DNA of 64,000 nucleotides from Halorubrum salsamenti. GTDB lineage: Archaea > Halobacteriota > Halobacteria > Halobacteriales > Haloferacaceae. Position 1 is the first letter of the stretch. Every line of letters starts with the position of its first letter. The DNA lies in contig NZ_VCNL01000002.1 in assembly GCF_007671685.1 (NCBI RefSeq), positions 558,001 to 622,000 of the forward strand, in the 5' to 3' direction. The position numbers were made by a program, and so were the translations under genes. Below the pieces are notes generated by a model that worked only from the letters and a program-made list of their open reading frames with translations, was not told the DNA's origin and searched no databases. Of the stretch, positions 1 through 9,402 are shown piece after piece.

Positions 1-1
1 G

Positions 2-118
2 GTCCCGACGTTCGCGCTCGGCGGCGGGCTCGCGATCGCCGCGGGACTGGCGGCGATCCTGCTCCGACCGCCGAGCGGGTCCGGAGCGGCGGCTGACGCG
101 TCGGCCGCGGCCGACTAG
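2..118 (+). CDS. C-terminal end of an unidentified membrane protein (partial)
   Basis: An open frame enters from the left edge and stops with TAG at 116-118, giving 38 codons. The visible part is one hydrophobic Gly/Ala/Leu-rich segment of about 20 residues, then a polar Ala/Ser/Asp tail. This looks like the last transmembrane helix and cytoplasmic tail of a carrier-type protein. Too little remains to name a family. Confidence 0.5.
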   Translation, partial: VPTFALGGGLAIAAGLAAILLRPPSGSGAAADASAAAD

Positions 119-153
119 GACGCGGTAGACCCACCGCTCGTTCGCCCGCTCAC

Positions 154-1014
154 CTACGCGTCAGCCATCGCGCGCTCGATCCGGCGCTTCAGGTCGTCGA
201 GCCGGTCGCCGACGGCGCCGACCGTCGCCAGCACGGGGTACGTCGCGGAGAGGTCCTGATAGAGGTAGGTTGGAACGTCCATGTCCCCGTCGAGCGCGAG
301 GTCGCGCTCGTGGGACGCGAGCTCCCGCTGGCGACGCGCGGCGATCCGGTCGCAGTCGTCGATCAGGGCCTCGGTCCGTGCGCGGTAGGCGTCGAGCGTC
401 CCGAACCCGTCCTCGGAGAACTCCGTCCGCGCGGTCGACGCGACCTCGCTCCGGATCGGGGCGAGCCGGGCGGCGGCCCGATCGACCGATTCCGCCTCCG
501 ACTCGACGGCGTCGACGAACCGTTCGCGCCCCTCGATCGCGGTCTCGGCCGCGTCGAGCAGGGACCGCTTGCACTCGGCGTGGAACCGGGACCCCCGGGT
601 GAGCGCGTAGGCGAGCTCGGGGCCGAACTCCTCGGCGACGCTCCGCTCGTAGGTGTCGTCGTACTCGGCCTCGTAGTGCGGGACGGACATCACCGTCTCC
701 CGGTACGCGTCCCGCACCGCGACGAGCCCCGACCCCGCCGGCGGGCCCGACCCGGGGTCGCCGGCGGTCCCGGCGGATCCGATCGGCCCGGCCTCGGACC
801 CTCCGGCGACCCCGATCGGTCCACCGCCGCCCGCGACTCCCCCGGCGCCGCCGTCGGTTCGGATCGGTTCCGACGGGACGGACGCGACGCGCCCGCGGAA
901 CGCGCGGAACGCCTCCCGCTCGTCGCAGGTACGACGGCGTTCGACACGGAGCGCCTCCCGCGCGCAGTCCAGCAGTTCCGGGCTCCCGTCCGCCGGCTCG
1001 ATCGTCGTTGCCAT
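154..1014 (-). CDS. haloarchaeal protein of unknown function (DUF7260-like)
   Basis: This gene encodes 286 residues from an ATG at 1014. An ATG six codons further upstream (1032) is also in frame. A TATA-like TTATAA at about 1047-1054 puts transcription start close to 1024 and favours the shorter form. Residues about 50-95 are a Gly/Ala/Pro-rich linker. The rest is predicted mostly helical, with many Glu/Arg residues and an early Pro-His-Tyr-Glu motif, as I remember for the haloarchaeal DUF7260 group. No signal peptide, membrane helix or catalytic motif is visible. The family name is from memory. Confidence 0.6.
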   Translation of the reverse strand: MATTIEPADGSPELLDCAREALRVERRRTCDEREAFRAFRGRVASVPSEPIRTDGGAGGVAGGGGPIGVAGGSEAGPIGSAGTAGDPGSGPPAGSGLVAVRDAYRETVMSVPHYEAEYDDTYERSVAEEFGPELAYALTRGSRFHAECKRSLLDAAETAIEGRERFVDAVESEAESVDRAAARLAPIRSEVASTARTEFSEDGFGTLDAYRARTEALIDDCDRIAARRQRELASHERDLALDGDMDVPTYLYQDLSATYPVLATVGAVGDRLDDLKRRIERAMADA

Positions 1015-1169
1015 ACCGCATCGGTCGCGCACCGCTCCCGTAAACGCTTATAATAGGGGTACGAGCCGCGCGGGACCGGTGTGGAGCGCTCAATAGGGCT
1101 CCGGAGGCGAGTCGGCGCGTCGCGTCCGACGGGAAACGCACATCCGTGCGCCGCCCGTATCGCCGATCG

Positions 1170-1919
1170 ATGGAGGTCGCGCTGATCACTGTCGGCGACG
1201 AACTGCTCGCGGGCGACACGGTGAACACGAACGCCAACTGGCTCGCCGCGGAGCTGAGCGACCGCGGCGTCGCCGTCGAACGGAGCCTCTCGGTGCCCGA
1301 CGACCGCGCCGTCATCGCGGAGCGCGTCCGGGCGTACGCCGACGCGTTCGACGCCGTGATCGTCACGGGCGGGCTCGGCGGGACCCCGGACGACGTGACG
1401 ATGGAGGCGGTCGCCGACGCGTTCGGCCGCGAGCTGTCCCCGACCGACCTGACGCGCGAGGCGGTCGAGCGGCGGCTGGCCGAGATCCGCGAGCGGCTCC
1501 CCGACAGCGACGTCGACGTGGACGTCGAGGCCGAGGCGGCGATCCCGACTGGAAGCCGCCCGCTCTTAAACGATCCCGGGCTCGCGCCGGGCTGCGTCGT
1601 CGAGGGCGTCTACGTCATGCCGGGGATCCCCGAGGAGCTGAAGGCGATGTTCGCGTCCGTCGCCGACGAGTTCGCGGGCGACCGGCGGTCGCGGTTCCTC
1701 TACACGGTCGAGCCCGAGTCGGACATCGTTTCCGCGCTGGAGGCGGCGGGCGAGCGCTTCGACGTCGCCGTCGGCTGTTACCCGGACCGCGAGGCGGAGC
1801 ACAACCGCCTGAAGGTGACCGCGACCGACGAGAGCGCGCTCGACGAGGCGACCGCGTGGCTGCTGGCGAACGTCGACGCCAGCGAGACGCCGGTGCGGCG
1901 CGACTGGGGCGGCGAGTGA
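1170..1919 (+). CDS. CinA-like molybdopterin-binding domain protein
   Basis: The 249-residue product begins MEVALITVGDELLAGD, the MoaB/MogA-type nucleotide-binding fold at the N-terminus of CinA (competence/damage-inducible protein A). The Gly-rich GGLGGTPDD motif near residue 70 is the classical signature of the fold. The NMN-deamidase domain of bacterial CinA is absent, as is usual in archaea. An ATG eight codons upstream is in frame, but the conserved domain starts at 1170. The substrate in archaea is not settled; binding of a nucleotide or pterin is inferred from the fold. Confidence 0.85.
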   Translation: MEVALITVGDELLAGDTVNTNANWLAAELSDRGVAVERSLSVPDDRAVIAERVRAYADAFDAVIVTGGLGGTPDDVTMEAVADAFGRELSPTDLTREAVERRLAEIRERLPDSDVDVDVEAEAAIPTGSRPLLNDPGLAPGCVVEGVYVMPGIPEELKAMFASVADEFAGDRRSRFLYTVEPESDIVSALEAAGERFDVAVGCYPDREAEHNRLKVTATDESALDEATAWLLANVDASETPVRRDWGGE

Positions 1920-1980
1920 CAGTGCGGGATTTATGACTCTCGGCGCCGCTACGTTCACGCGAACGGTCTTGGGACCCACA

Positions 1981-2046
1981 ATGTCGGGGACGCACATCAC
2001 CGGAGCGGCCGGAACCGCAGAGGGCGCGGCGAGTGTACGGCGATGA
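1981..2046 (+). CDS. possible 21-codon upstream ORF before the DICT gene
   Basis: An ATG at 1981 opens 21 codons that stop with TGA at 2044-2046, overlapping the start codon of the next gene in the ATGA arrangement. A TATA-like ATTTATGA at 1929-1936 could start a transcript near 1960. The overlap suggests coupled translation. It could be chance, since the peptide is Gly/Ala-rich and shows no motif. Confidence 0.3.
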   Translation: MSGTHITGAAGTAEGAASVRR

Positions 2047-2807
2047 CGGACTCCCTGCGCGGCTTCTTCGACGAGCTCGACGCCCCGAACCGGTCGCTCG
2101 TGGTCGTCAACCGGTCCGAACCGGACCCGGTTCGGAAGCTCCTCGACTCCCTCCTCGACGGCCAGTCGGTCGCGGTCAGCGAGCGCGACCTCCCGGACAC
2201 CGACGCCGACGTCGTCCTCCTCGTCGAGGACGGAGCGGTGATCGCTCGCTCCACGCTCGACGAGCTGCTCGACTCGGTCCTCCTCATCAACTCCGACCTG
2301 TACAAGACCGGGGCGATAGACCTCGACGAGACCACGCTCCCGGACGTGCTCTCCGGGCTCGACGAGGTGCCCTTCCGGCTCCGCGGCTATCCGCACTCGG
2401 ACAAGGAGAAGCTGCTGTTGATCGTCGTGTCCCGCGTCATCGAGCGCCTCGCGGCCGAAACGGGAGCCGGGACGCTTCGCGCGTCCTTCCAGCGCCTCTC
2501 CCGGATTCAGGACGAGCGCGGGACCCGCGAGGTGTACGAGACCGTCGGCGACAGCGGCGTCGACGTTCACGTCTACGGGATCGGAGACGCGGATCCAGCG
2601 GCATCGCTCCCGGTAACGGTCCACCGGGGCCGGTCACAGCCGTACCGGCGGTCGTGGTTCGTCGTCTTCACGCCGCCGGAGACGGACGCCGGCCGTCACG
2701 CCGCGCTCGTCGCCCTCGAAGACGAGCCGAACGTGTGGGACGGGTTCTGGACGTTCCGCCCGGAGCTGGTCTCCAGGATCGACCGCCACATCTCGACCGC
2801 GCTTTGA
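2043..2807 (+). CDS. DICT sensory domain protein
   Basis: This 254-residue soluble protein matches the DICT domain (found in diguanylate cyclases and two-component systems) over most of its length. The N-terminal MTDSLRGFFDEL and the later QRLSRIQDERGTREVY stretch are typical of haloarchaeal members. DICT domains are thought to sense a ligand and often accompany signalling modules. No output domain is attached here, so it may act with a separate partner. The ATG lies inside the TGA of a short upstream ORF. Confidence 0.8.
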   Translation: MTDSLRGFFDELDAPNRSLVVVNRSEPDPVRKLLDSLLDGQSVAVSERDLPDTDADVVLLVEDGAVIARSTLDELLDSVLLINSDLYKTGAIDLDETTLPDVLSGLDEVPFRLRGYPHSDKEKLLLIVVSRVIERLAAETGAGTLRASFQRLSRIQDERGTREVYETVGDSGVDVHVYGIGDADPAASLPVTVHRGRSQPYRRSWFVVFTPPETDAGRHAALVALEDEPNVWDGFWTFRPELVSRIDRHISTAL

Positions 2808-2847
2808 GGAGTCAGCCGAGCCGCCGAGCCGACGCCGTCCCGCCGCC

Positions 2848-4110
2848 TCACTCGTCCGGCAGCGCCGCCCGCGCGGACCGCCACCCCTCGAAGAAGGCGC
2901 CGGCCGGGTGGTAGTCGGGCTCGACGCCCGGCGGATCCTGTGCGACGAGGTCGCCGTCGGCGTCCGCGGGCAGCCGCTTCTCGTACCAGACCCCCGCCGG
3001 GCCGCGGAACAGGTCGGTCCGGACGAGGAACCGCCGGTGCCAGTTCCGCAGCCGGTCGGCCCCGTCGGCGTCGCCGCGGGCCGCCGCGCGCTCGGCGAGG
3101 GCGGCGGACGCGCCGATCGCCTCCGCGAGCGCCCAGCCGTACCGGTCCTCGACGATCGGCGAGCCGTCGGCAGCGTGGGTGTACACGAACCCGTTCTCCG
3201 CCCAACCGTGATCGACGGCGGCGTCGAACAGATCGCGTGCGCGGGCGTACCAGTCGGCGGTCGCGGTCGGGCCGTCCCCAGCTGCCGTTCCGTCGCCCTC
3301 CCCGCCCTCGTACCGGTCGAGCAGCGCGAGCAGTTTCGCCCACTCCGCGTGGTGGCCTGGCTGATACCCCGGCGGTCGGAACTGGTGGCGCGGCGCGTCC
3401 TCGTTGTACGCGAAGTCGTGCTCCCAGTCGGCGGTGTAATGCTCCCACAGCAGCCCGTCCGTGTGTGCGGCGAGGTCGACCGTGATCGCTTCGGCGATGT
3501 GGCGCGCGCGGTCGAGGTGTTCCGAATCGCCCGTCGCCTCGTAGGCGGCGAGGAACGCCTCGCAGGCGTGCATGTTCGCGTTCTGGCCGCGGTACGGCTC
3601 CCGCTCGGTCCAGTCGGCGTCGCAGTCGCTCCTGAGGAGCCCCCGGTCGTCGCGGAACCGGTCGTCGATCAGCGCTCGGGTCGCGTCGAGGCCGCGCTCG
3701 GCGCCCTCGATCCCGGCGTCGACCGCGCGGGCGTACGCCAGCAGGACGAACGCGTGGCCGTACGCCGACCGCGTCCGATCGACGGGTTCGCCGTCCGCGT
3801 CGACGACGAGACGGTACCCCCCGTCGTCGGCGCGGTGCGCCTCCCGGAGGAACCGCAGGCCGTGCTCGGCGGCGTCGAGACACCAGTCGGGGCCGTCGGC
3901 GAGCGCGCCGACCGCGAAGTTGGCGACCGACCGGCAGGTCGCGACGAGATGCCGGCGGTCCCCGGCGTATGGGTCGCCGGTGGTCGGGTGGAGCAGACGG
4001 TAGCCGCGGTCGGCCAGCGCGTCGGGGTACTGCACGCGAAGGACCGAGAGCAGCCGCGCCCGGTGCGATCGCGCCCGCGTTCGGACCGCCTCGCGTGTCG
4101 TCTCGTCCAT
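2848..4110 (-). CDS. AGE family epimerase/isomerase
   Basis: The product has 420 residues, the usual size for the N-acylglucosamine 2-epimerase / cellobiose 2-epimerase / YihS superfamily, an (alpha/alpha)6 barrel that isomerises sugars. Supporting motifs are RGQNANMHACEAFLAAYEAT near residue 175 and QPGHHAEWAKLL near 245, which carry the His residues expected at the active site. Repeated helices with Trp and His run throughout. The start is the ATG at 4110, where the family's N-terminal helix begins. The exact sugar cannot be told from sequence. A lipoprotein gene lies upstream on the same strand. Confidence 0.85.
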   Translation of the reverse strand: MDETTREAVRTRARSHRARLLSVLRVQYPDALADRGYRLLHPTTGDPYAGDRRHLVATCRSVANFAVGALADGPDWCLDAAEHGLRFLREAHRADDGGYRLVVDADGEPVDRTRSAYGHAFVLLAYARAVDAGIEGAERGLDATRALIDDRFRDDRGLLRSDCDADWTEREPYRGQNANMHACEAFLAAYEATGDSEHLDRARHIAEAITVDLAAHTDGLLWEHYTADWEHDFAYNEDAPRHQFRPPGYQPGHHAEWAKLLALLDRYEGGEGDGTAAGDGPTATADWYARARDLFDAAVDHGWAENGFVYTHAADGSPIVEDRYGWALAEAIGASAALAERAAARGDADGADRLRNWHRRFLVRTDLFRGPAGVWYEKRLPADADGDLVAQDPPGVEPDYHPAGAFFEGWRSARAALPDE

Positions 4111-4172
4111 CGGAGGCCGGTTGGGCCGCGACCGGGTAAAACCGGTGCGTTCCGCGCGCCGGTCGCGACGAG

Positions 4173-5030
4173 TCACCACTCGACGTACGCGAGGTACGCC
4201 GCGCCCTCGTACTCCAGCAGCCACGTCCCGTAGAAGTCGTCCTCCCGGATTCCGTCGTGCTCTCGGATCCGCTCGACCACCGACCGGAAGGCCTCGTCGT
4301 CCTCGAAGTAGGCGCCGTCGATCGACTCCTCGACGACATCGCGCTCGGCGTCCGAGAGCCCGGAGAGCACGAACAGGTACCGATCCCGGACCCGCTCGGC
4401 GAACGTCTCCACGTCGGGCGCTACCTCGGTCGCCTCGTACCGGTACTCGGCCTCCGGGGCGGTGCGCGAGTCGACCGCGACCCGGTACCGCTCCCCCTCG
4501 TGAACGAGCACGTCGTACTGCCGCTCCGGGACGAACACCGAGTCGTTCCCGACCTCTTCGGCGCTTCCGTAACCGACGCCGACGTCGTAGCCGTCCCCTC
4601 GGGGCGGATCCTCCTCGGAGAGGATCGGTTCGAGCCGGCGTCGGTCCGTCTCCGGGAGGTCCTCGAACGCGATCTCGCCCAGCTCCGGCGTCGCGTCTTC
4701 CGGGTCGAAGTCGACGAGCACCTCGTACACCGTCACCTCGCTGCTCGCGACCCGCGTCTCCGTGACCTCGTAGAAGGCCCCGTCGACCCGGACGGTGTCG
4801 GTGCGGTCGAACAGCTCGTACCGCCCGCGGCGCGTGGCCGACCCGTTTTCGATCGCCGACGTGACGAGTTCGTGCTCCTCCGAGTCGGGATCGGCGTTCA
4901 TCGACACCTCGTCGGCGACATCGTCCGCGGTCGCCTCGTTCAGATCGAGGACGACGGAGGGGTGGCCGCAGCCGGCGAGACCGACGGAGAGGAGGGCGGT
5001 TCCGCTCGCGAGGAATCGGCGGCGTCGCAT
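4173..5030 (-). CDS. Tat-exported lipoprotein of unknown function
   Basis: The 285-residue product starts MRRRRFLASG, a twin-arginine signal, followed by a short hydrophobic stretch and the lipobox LAGC with Cys at about residue 21. It should be exported folded and anchored by lipid on the outer face of the membrane. The mature part is highly acidic with many beta-strand-like segments and matches no enzyme family I recognise. It lies 62 bases upstream of the AGE epimerase gene on the same strand, so the two may be cotranscribed. Confidence 0.75.
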   Translation of the reverse strand: MRRRRFLASGTALLSVGLAGCGHPSVVLDLNEATADDVADEVSMNADPDSEEHELVTSAIENGSATRRGRYELFDRTDTVRVDGAFYEVTETRVASSEVTVYEVLVDFDPEDATPELGEIAFEDLPETDRRRLEPILSEEDPPRGDGYDVGVGYGSAEEVGNDSVFVPERQYDVLVHEGERYRVAVDSRTAPEAEYRYEATEVAPDVETFAERVRDRYLFVLSGLSDAERDVVEESIDGAYFEDDEAFRSVVERIREHDGIREDDFYGTWLLEYEGAAYLAYVEW

Positions 5031-5135
5031 GCCGTACCTGACAGCAAGTCTGAACGAAAGCGTTGCGGTTCCGTGAGGTGTCGTGGCATCCGGGAAGTCG
5101 GCGGAGCACCGATCGGAACGCCGACCGATCCGTTA

Positions 5136-5143
5136 TTTAAAAA
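5136..5143 (+). promoter_or_regulatory. TATA box of the alpha/beta hydrolase gene
   Basis: TTTAAAAA is a good haloarchaeal TATA element and predicts transcription start near 5165. It therefore rules out the in-frame ATG at 5151 and selects the ATG at 5199. Confidence 0.6.
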
Positions 5144-5198
5144 CTACCGGATGGATCCGGCAGTATCTCCTCATGGGTCGCCCCCGTCCTTCGATACG

Positions 5199-6092
5199 AT
5201 GACGGCACAGGCGGCTCCCGCGTCGGGTCGGTCGTCGACGAGAGACGGCGTACAGTTCGCGACGGTCGAGGGGAGGGATGACCGCCGGCTCGCGTACGCG
5301 GAGTACGGAACGGAAGCCGGCTCCCCGGTGGTCTTCCTCCACGGAACGCCGGGCTCTCGACGGCTCGGGGAGCTGTTCGAGCCGACGGCGCGGGCCAACG
5401 ACGTCCGGCTACTCGCGCCGGACCGCCCCGGATACGGGCGATCGGACCCGTGGCCCGACCGATCGATACGAGACGGCGAACGGATCGTCCGCGCCGTGCT
5501 CGACCGCGCTGGAATCGCCGCCGCGCGTCTCGTCGCGTTCTCGGGCGGCGCCCCGTACGCGTTCGCGGCCGCGGCGGGGCTACCGAGCCGAATCGACCGA
5601 GTGGACGTAGTCGCCGGCGCGACCCCACCGGAGTACGTTCACGAGCGTCCCGCGGTCCAGCGGGTGCTGAGCGGGATCGGATCGACGGCGCCCCCGGTGC
5701 TCGCCGCGCTGTTCCGCGTTCAGCGCTGGGTCGCACGGCGCCGCGATCCGTCGTTCGTCGCCGCCCAGTACACCACAGGAGACCCGACCGACGCCGTCTC
5801 CGACCGCGCGGCGGAGATCGTCCGGGCGGACTTCCTCGAGGCGCTCTCGCGACACCGCAGCGGGGCAGTCACTGAGTTCCGACAGGCCGCGGCGGAGTGG
5901 AACGTCGACTTCGGCGAGATCGACGCGCCGGTGCGGTTCCGGCACGGCGACGACGACGCGAACGTCCCGATCGCCGCCGTTCGGCGGTTCGCGGCGACGA
6001 TTCCGACCGCCCGGCTGGAGGTGCTCGACGGGGCGGACCACCTCCAGACGCTGCTTCGTTCCGTCCCCGAGATTCTGACCGACCCTCGGTGA
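5199..6092 (+). CDS. alpha/beta hydrolase
   Basis: The 297-residue product has the alpha/beta-hydrolase layout. The oxyanion-hole motif VVFLHGTPGSR is near residue 50 and the nucleophile elbow VAFSGGAPYAF near 110, with Ser flanked by one Gly instead of the usual G-x-S-x-G. The acid is in RHGDDDANVP near 255 and the His in DGADHLQTL near 285. An ATG at 5151 is in frame but lies too close to the TATA box. The substrate is unknown. A Bat-type regulator gene follows 77 bases downstream on the same strand. Confidence 0.8.
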   Translation: MTAQAAPASGRSSTRDGVQFATVEGRDDRRLAYAEYGTEAGSPVVFLHGTPGSRRLGELFEPTARANDVRLLAPDRPGYGRSDPWPDRSIRDGERIVRAVLDRAGIAAARLVAFSGGAPYAFAAAAGLPSRIDRVDVVAGATPPEYVHERPAVQRVLSGIGSTAPPVLAALFRVQRWVARRRDPSFVAAQYTTGDPTDAVSDRAAEIVRADFLEALSRHRSGAVTEFRQAAAEWNVDFGEIDAPVRFRHGDDDANVPIAAVRRFAATIPTARLEVLDGADHLQTLLRSVPEILTDPR

Positions 6093-6169
6093 CTCTCGCG
6101 AGCACGCGGGAAGCGGAGGGCGAAACACCGGATTTGAAGCGTCGACGCCAGAAATCGCGCGACGAGGAA

Positions 6170-6823
6170 ATGAAACGCGTCCAGTTCGCGGCGACGTATC
6201 CGGAGCGCCTCGTCCATCCGCTTCACCGGCGGGTGATCGAGCCCGGGCCGGTCACCCGAGCCGAACTGTTGACGTGGAGCCCCACGGCGGACGCGACGAC
6301 GCTGTTCTGGTGTGACGGCGACGCTGAGGCGACGGCGGCGGTCGTCGGGGCCGTCGACTCGCTCGTCGACAGCGAACTCGTCGAGGACGGGGACGGGACG
6401 TACGCCTTCCTCCGACAGGACGGCTACGAGTTCGCGCCGGCGGTGCTGGACGCGATCGCGGCCGCACGGGTGGTCTTCCTTCCGCCGGTCGCCTTTCTGG
6501 AGACCGGCGACGTGCGGTTCGAGGCGGTCGGAGAGGCGGCGGCGCTCGGCGCGTTCCGCGAGGCGCTCGCCGACCTCGGCGACGTCGCCATCGAGCGGGT
6601 CCACGAGTTCGAGCGGGCGGCGTCGCCGTCGCGGCTCACCGACCGGCAGCGGGCCGCGCTGGAGGCGGCGGTCGCGGCGGGGTACTACGAGATCCCCCGC
6701 GACGGGACGATCGCTGACGTCGCCGCGGCCCTCGACTGCTCGACGAGCACGGCCGGCGAACTGGTGCGGAAGGCCGAGGCAGCAGTGCTTCGAGAGTTCG
6801 TCGCGGCCGGCGACCGGGGCTGA
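6170..6823 (+). CDS. Bat-type helix-turn-helix transcription regulator
   Basis: The 217-residue protein ends in an HTH_10 domain of the bacterio-opsin-activator type (residues about 155-210), recognised by LTDRQRAALEAAVAAGYYEIPR followed by a recognition helix with STSTAGELVRKAE. The N-terminal half is a small domain unlike GAF or PAS that probably senses a signal. It follows an alpha/beta hydrolase gene, which might be its target. A second regulator of the same class lies at 13245. Confidence 0.8.
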   Translation: MKRVQFAATYPERLVHPLHRRVIEPGPVTRAELLTWSPTADATTLFWCDGDAEATAAVVGAVDSLVDSELVEDGDGTYAFLRQDGYEFAPAVLDAIAAARVVFLPPVAFLETGDVRFEAVGEAAALGAFREALADLGDVAIERVHEFERAASPSRLTDRQRAALEAAVAAGYYEIPRDGTIADVAAALDCSTSTAGELVRKAEAAVLREFVAAGDRG

Positions 6824-6898
6824 CGGGCGGCTCGTCGCTCTCCCACTTCCCCGTCGGAGACGCGCTTGTCTCGGAGGCGAACCGCAGCAGGTGCTCGA

Positions 6899-7834
6899 TC
6901 AGTCCGCCCGGAGCGCGTCAGCGAGGTCGTCGGCCACGTCGGCGATCGCCTCGGTCGCCCGATCGACCTCGCGGAGCGTCATGAACCCGTGCACCTGGTC
7001 CGCGTAGTTCTCGTAGCGCGTCGGCACCCCGTCCCGGACCAGCTGCTCGGCGTACGCCCGCCCGCCGTCGCGGAGCGGGTCGAACCCGGCGGTGACGACC
7101 GTAGCTGGGGCGACGCCGGACACGTCGCCCGCGTTGGTCGGGTCGGCGTAGGGGTTGCGTCGGTGGAGCTCGTGGTCGTAGTAGCACTCCAGGAACCACT
7201 CCAGATCCGCCTCGTCGAGGACGATCCCGGCGTGCTCCTCGACCGACGGCTGGCCGGGCTCGACGCCGACGCCGGGGTACAGAAGCGCCTGATACGCGAT
7301 CTCGGGGCCGTCGCGCTCGGCGGCCATGAGCGCGGCGGCGGCGGCGAGCGCGCCCCCTGCCGAGTCGCCGGCGACGGCCACCCGCCCGGTTCCCGCGATC
7401 GCGTCCGGGTTGGCGGCCGCCCACTCGACCGCCGCGTACGCGTCCGCGACCGCCGCGGGGAAGGGGTGTTCGGGCGCGAGCCGGTAGTCGACCGAGAGGA
7501 CCGCGCAGCCGCTCTCCCGCGTGAGCTGGCGACAGAGCCAGTCGTGGGTCGCGACGCTCCCCAGCACGAATCCGCCGCCGTGGAAGAACGCGACCGTCGG
7601 AAACGGACCGTCGCCGTCGGGGAGGTAGAGCCGGACATCGAGGTCCCCCGCCGGTCCGGGGACCGTCCCGTCCGCGGTCTCCCCGACTGCGGGCGGATCC
7701 CGGTTCTGGACCCGCATCGCCGGTCCCGTGAGCAGCCGCGCGAGCTTCAGCCCCCACCGGCTGTGCGGGAGCGGGAACCGCTCCTGGCGCTCGATCGCCG
7801 CCTTCGCCTGCGGGTCGATCTCGTCCGCGTGCAT
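6899..7834 (-). CDS. alpha/beta hydrolase, hormone-sensitive-lipase type esterase
   Basis: The 311-residue product carries the HSL-family signature HGGGFVLGSV near residue 82 and the nucleophile elbow AGDSAGGALA near 155. The acid is in TAGFDPLRD and the catalytic His in DQVHGFM near 280. These enzymes hydrolyse short-chain esters. The start is the ATG at 7834, where the conserved N-terminal cap begins. The gene is divergent from the MFS transporter gene that follows. Confidence 0.88.
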   Translation of the reverse strand: MHADEIDPQAKAAIERQERFPLPHSRWGLKLARLLTGPAMRVQNRDPPAVGETADGTVPGPAGDLDVRLYLPDGDGPFPTVAFFHGGGFVLGSVATHDWLCRQLTRESGCAVLSVDYRLAPEHPFPAAVADAYAAVEWAAANPDAIAGTGRVAVAGDSAGGALAAAAALMAAERDGPEIAYQALLYPGVGVEPGQPSVEEHAGIVLDEADLEWFLECYYDHELHRRNPYADPTNAGDVSGVAPATVVTAGFDPLRDGGRAYAEQLVRDGVPTRYENYADQVHGFMTLREVDRATEAIADVADDLADALRAD

Positions 7835-7949
7835 GGTCGACCCTGTGGCGAGCCGAGAGTAAGCCTTGGGGACGCCGATCGGGTGAGAACCTATTTGGCG
7901 ACGTGAGAGAACACACGGACACGAAGGGTCGACCCCGATTTCCCCCACG

Positions 7950-9317
7950 ATGAGCAAGGACCAAGCGACCGCCGGTCCGGAGGAGACGAGCCCGCTAGAG
8001 GCGTTCCGGCAGTTCTTCGCCTTGGAGCGGGACGTGCTGGTGGTCTCGCTGGCGATGTTCGCGTTCAGTCTCGGCTTCCAGATGACGAACCGGTTCCTCC
8101 CGGAGTACATGGTGGCGCTGGGAGCGTCCGGGTTCGTCGTCGGGCTGTTCGGGACGTTCGGCAACGTCATCTCCGCGCTGTACCCGTATCCGGGCGGCGC
8201 GATATCCGACCGGATCGGGTCGCGGTACGCGCTGACGCTCTTCGGGCTGGTCTCGACCGTCGGCTTCGCCGTCTGGCTGGTCGCCCCGAACGTCGGGGCG
8301 GTCACCGTCGCGGGCGTGAGGATCGAACCGTGGGTCTGGATCTTCGTCGGGCTGGTGCTCGCGCAGGCGTGGAAGTCGTTCGGCCTCGGCGCGACGTTCG
8401 CCGTGGTCAAGCAGGCGACCGACCCGTCCCGGCTGGCGGCCGGGTTCGCGAGCACCGAGACGTTCCGACGCACCGCGTTCCTGATCGGCCCCGTCCTCGC
8501 CGCGGTCCTCATCGGCCTTCATCCGGCGTTCACCGTGAGCTTCCGGTACGTGCTCGCGGTGGCGGTCGTCTTCGGCGTCGTCGGGACGGTCGCACAACAC
8601 GTCCTCTACGACGCGAGCGGTGACTCCGTCGGCGGCGGGCGGTTCGAGGGCGTCGATCAGATCCGGCGGGACCTCCGCGAGATGCCCGACTCGCTCCGAC
8701 CGCTGCTGATCGGCGACACCCTCGTCCGGTTCGCGAACGGGATGGTGTACGTCTTCTTCGTGCTCGTCGTCACGCGGATCTTCTCGGTCGGGCTGGAGAC
8801 GACGGTCGCGGTCGGCGGGTTCGCCTACGCCGTGGACCTCTCGCCGCAGGCGTTCTTCGGCTACCTGCTGGGCGTCGAGATGGTCGTCGCGCTGCTCACG
8901 ATGGCCCCCGCGGCGAAGCTGGCCGAGCGCGTCGGGCTCAAGCCGGTCGTCGCGCTCGGCTTCTTCGTGTACGGCGCGTTCCCCGTCGTCCTCGTCTACG
9001 GCCCCGACCTCCTCTCGCCGGTCGTCTCGACCCAGGCGGCGCTGGTCCTCGTGTTCGCCTTCTCCGGGCTCCGGTTCGCCGGTCTCCCCTCGCATAAGGC
9101 GCTGATCGTCGGCCCCGCCGAACGGGGCGCCGGCGGCCGGGTCACCGGGACCTACTACCTGCTCCGGAACACGATCGTCATCCCGAGCGCCGCGATCGGC
9201 GGCTACCTCTGGGACTTCGTCAGCCCGGAGGTCGCCTTCACCGTCGCCGCCGTGATCGGCATCATCGGGACCGGCTACTTCCTCGTCTTCGGCGAGGAGT
9301 TCGAGGCGTACGCGTGA
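7950..9317 (+). CDS. major facilitator superfamily transporter
   Basis: The 455-residue product has about 12 hydrophobic segments in two halves joined by a polar loop near residue 225. The loop after helix 2 holds the MFS motif-A-like GGAISDRIGSRYAL. A cytoplasmic leader of about 25 residues precedes the first helix. The substrate is not evident. It lies opposite an esterase gene with a shared upstream region of 115 bases. Confidence 0.85.
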   Translation: MSKDQATAGPEETSPLEAFRQFFALERDVLVVSLAMFAFSLGFQMTNRFLPEYMVALGASGFVVGLFGTFGNVISALYPYPGGAISDRIGSRYALTLFGLVSTVGFAVWLVAPNVGAVTVAGVRIEPWVWIFVGLVLAQAWKSFGLGATFAVVKQATDPSRLAAGFASTETFRRTAFLIGPVLAAVLIGLHPAFTVSFRYVLAVAVVFGVVGTVAQHVLYDASGDSVGGGRFEGVDQIRRDLREMPDSLRPLLIGDTLVRFANGMVYVFFVLVVTRIFSVGLETTVAVGGFAYAVDLSPQAFFGYLLGVEMVVALLTMAPAAKLAERVGLKPVVALGFFVYGAFPVVLVYGPDLLSPVVSTQAALVLVFAFSGLRFAGLPSHKALIVGPAERGAGGRVTGTYYLLRNTIVIPSAAIGGYLWDFVSPEVAFTVAAVIGIIGTGYFLVFGEEFEAYA

Positions 9318-9402
9318 TATTGCGAGGGTCCCGGGCGATAGCGAGAGTGGGTGTTGCAGATCACCGGTCGCGGTTCAGTATTTAAATAGGCGTGAGCGAC
9401 GG

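Noticed and set aside
161..1366. Long antisense open frames throughout the window, many over 200 codons
   Set aside because: High GC content leaves few stops in wrong frames. These readings are Arg/Pro/Gly-rich, lack domains and oppose well-supported acidic proteins.
5151..5198. ATG at 5151 as the start of the alpha/beta hydrolase
   Set aside because: It lies only about 12 bases from the TATA centre, upstream of the predicted transcription start.
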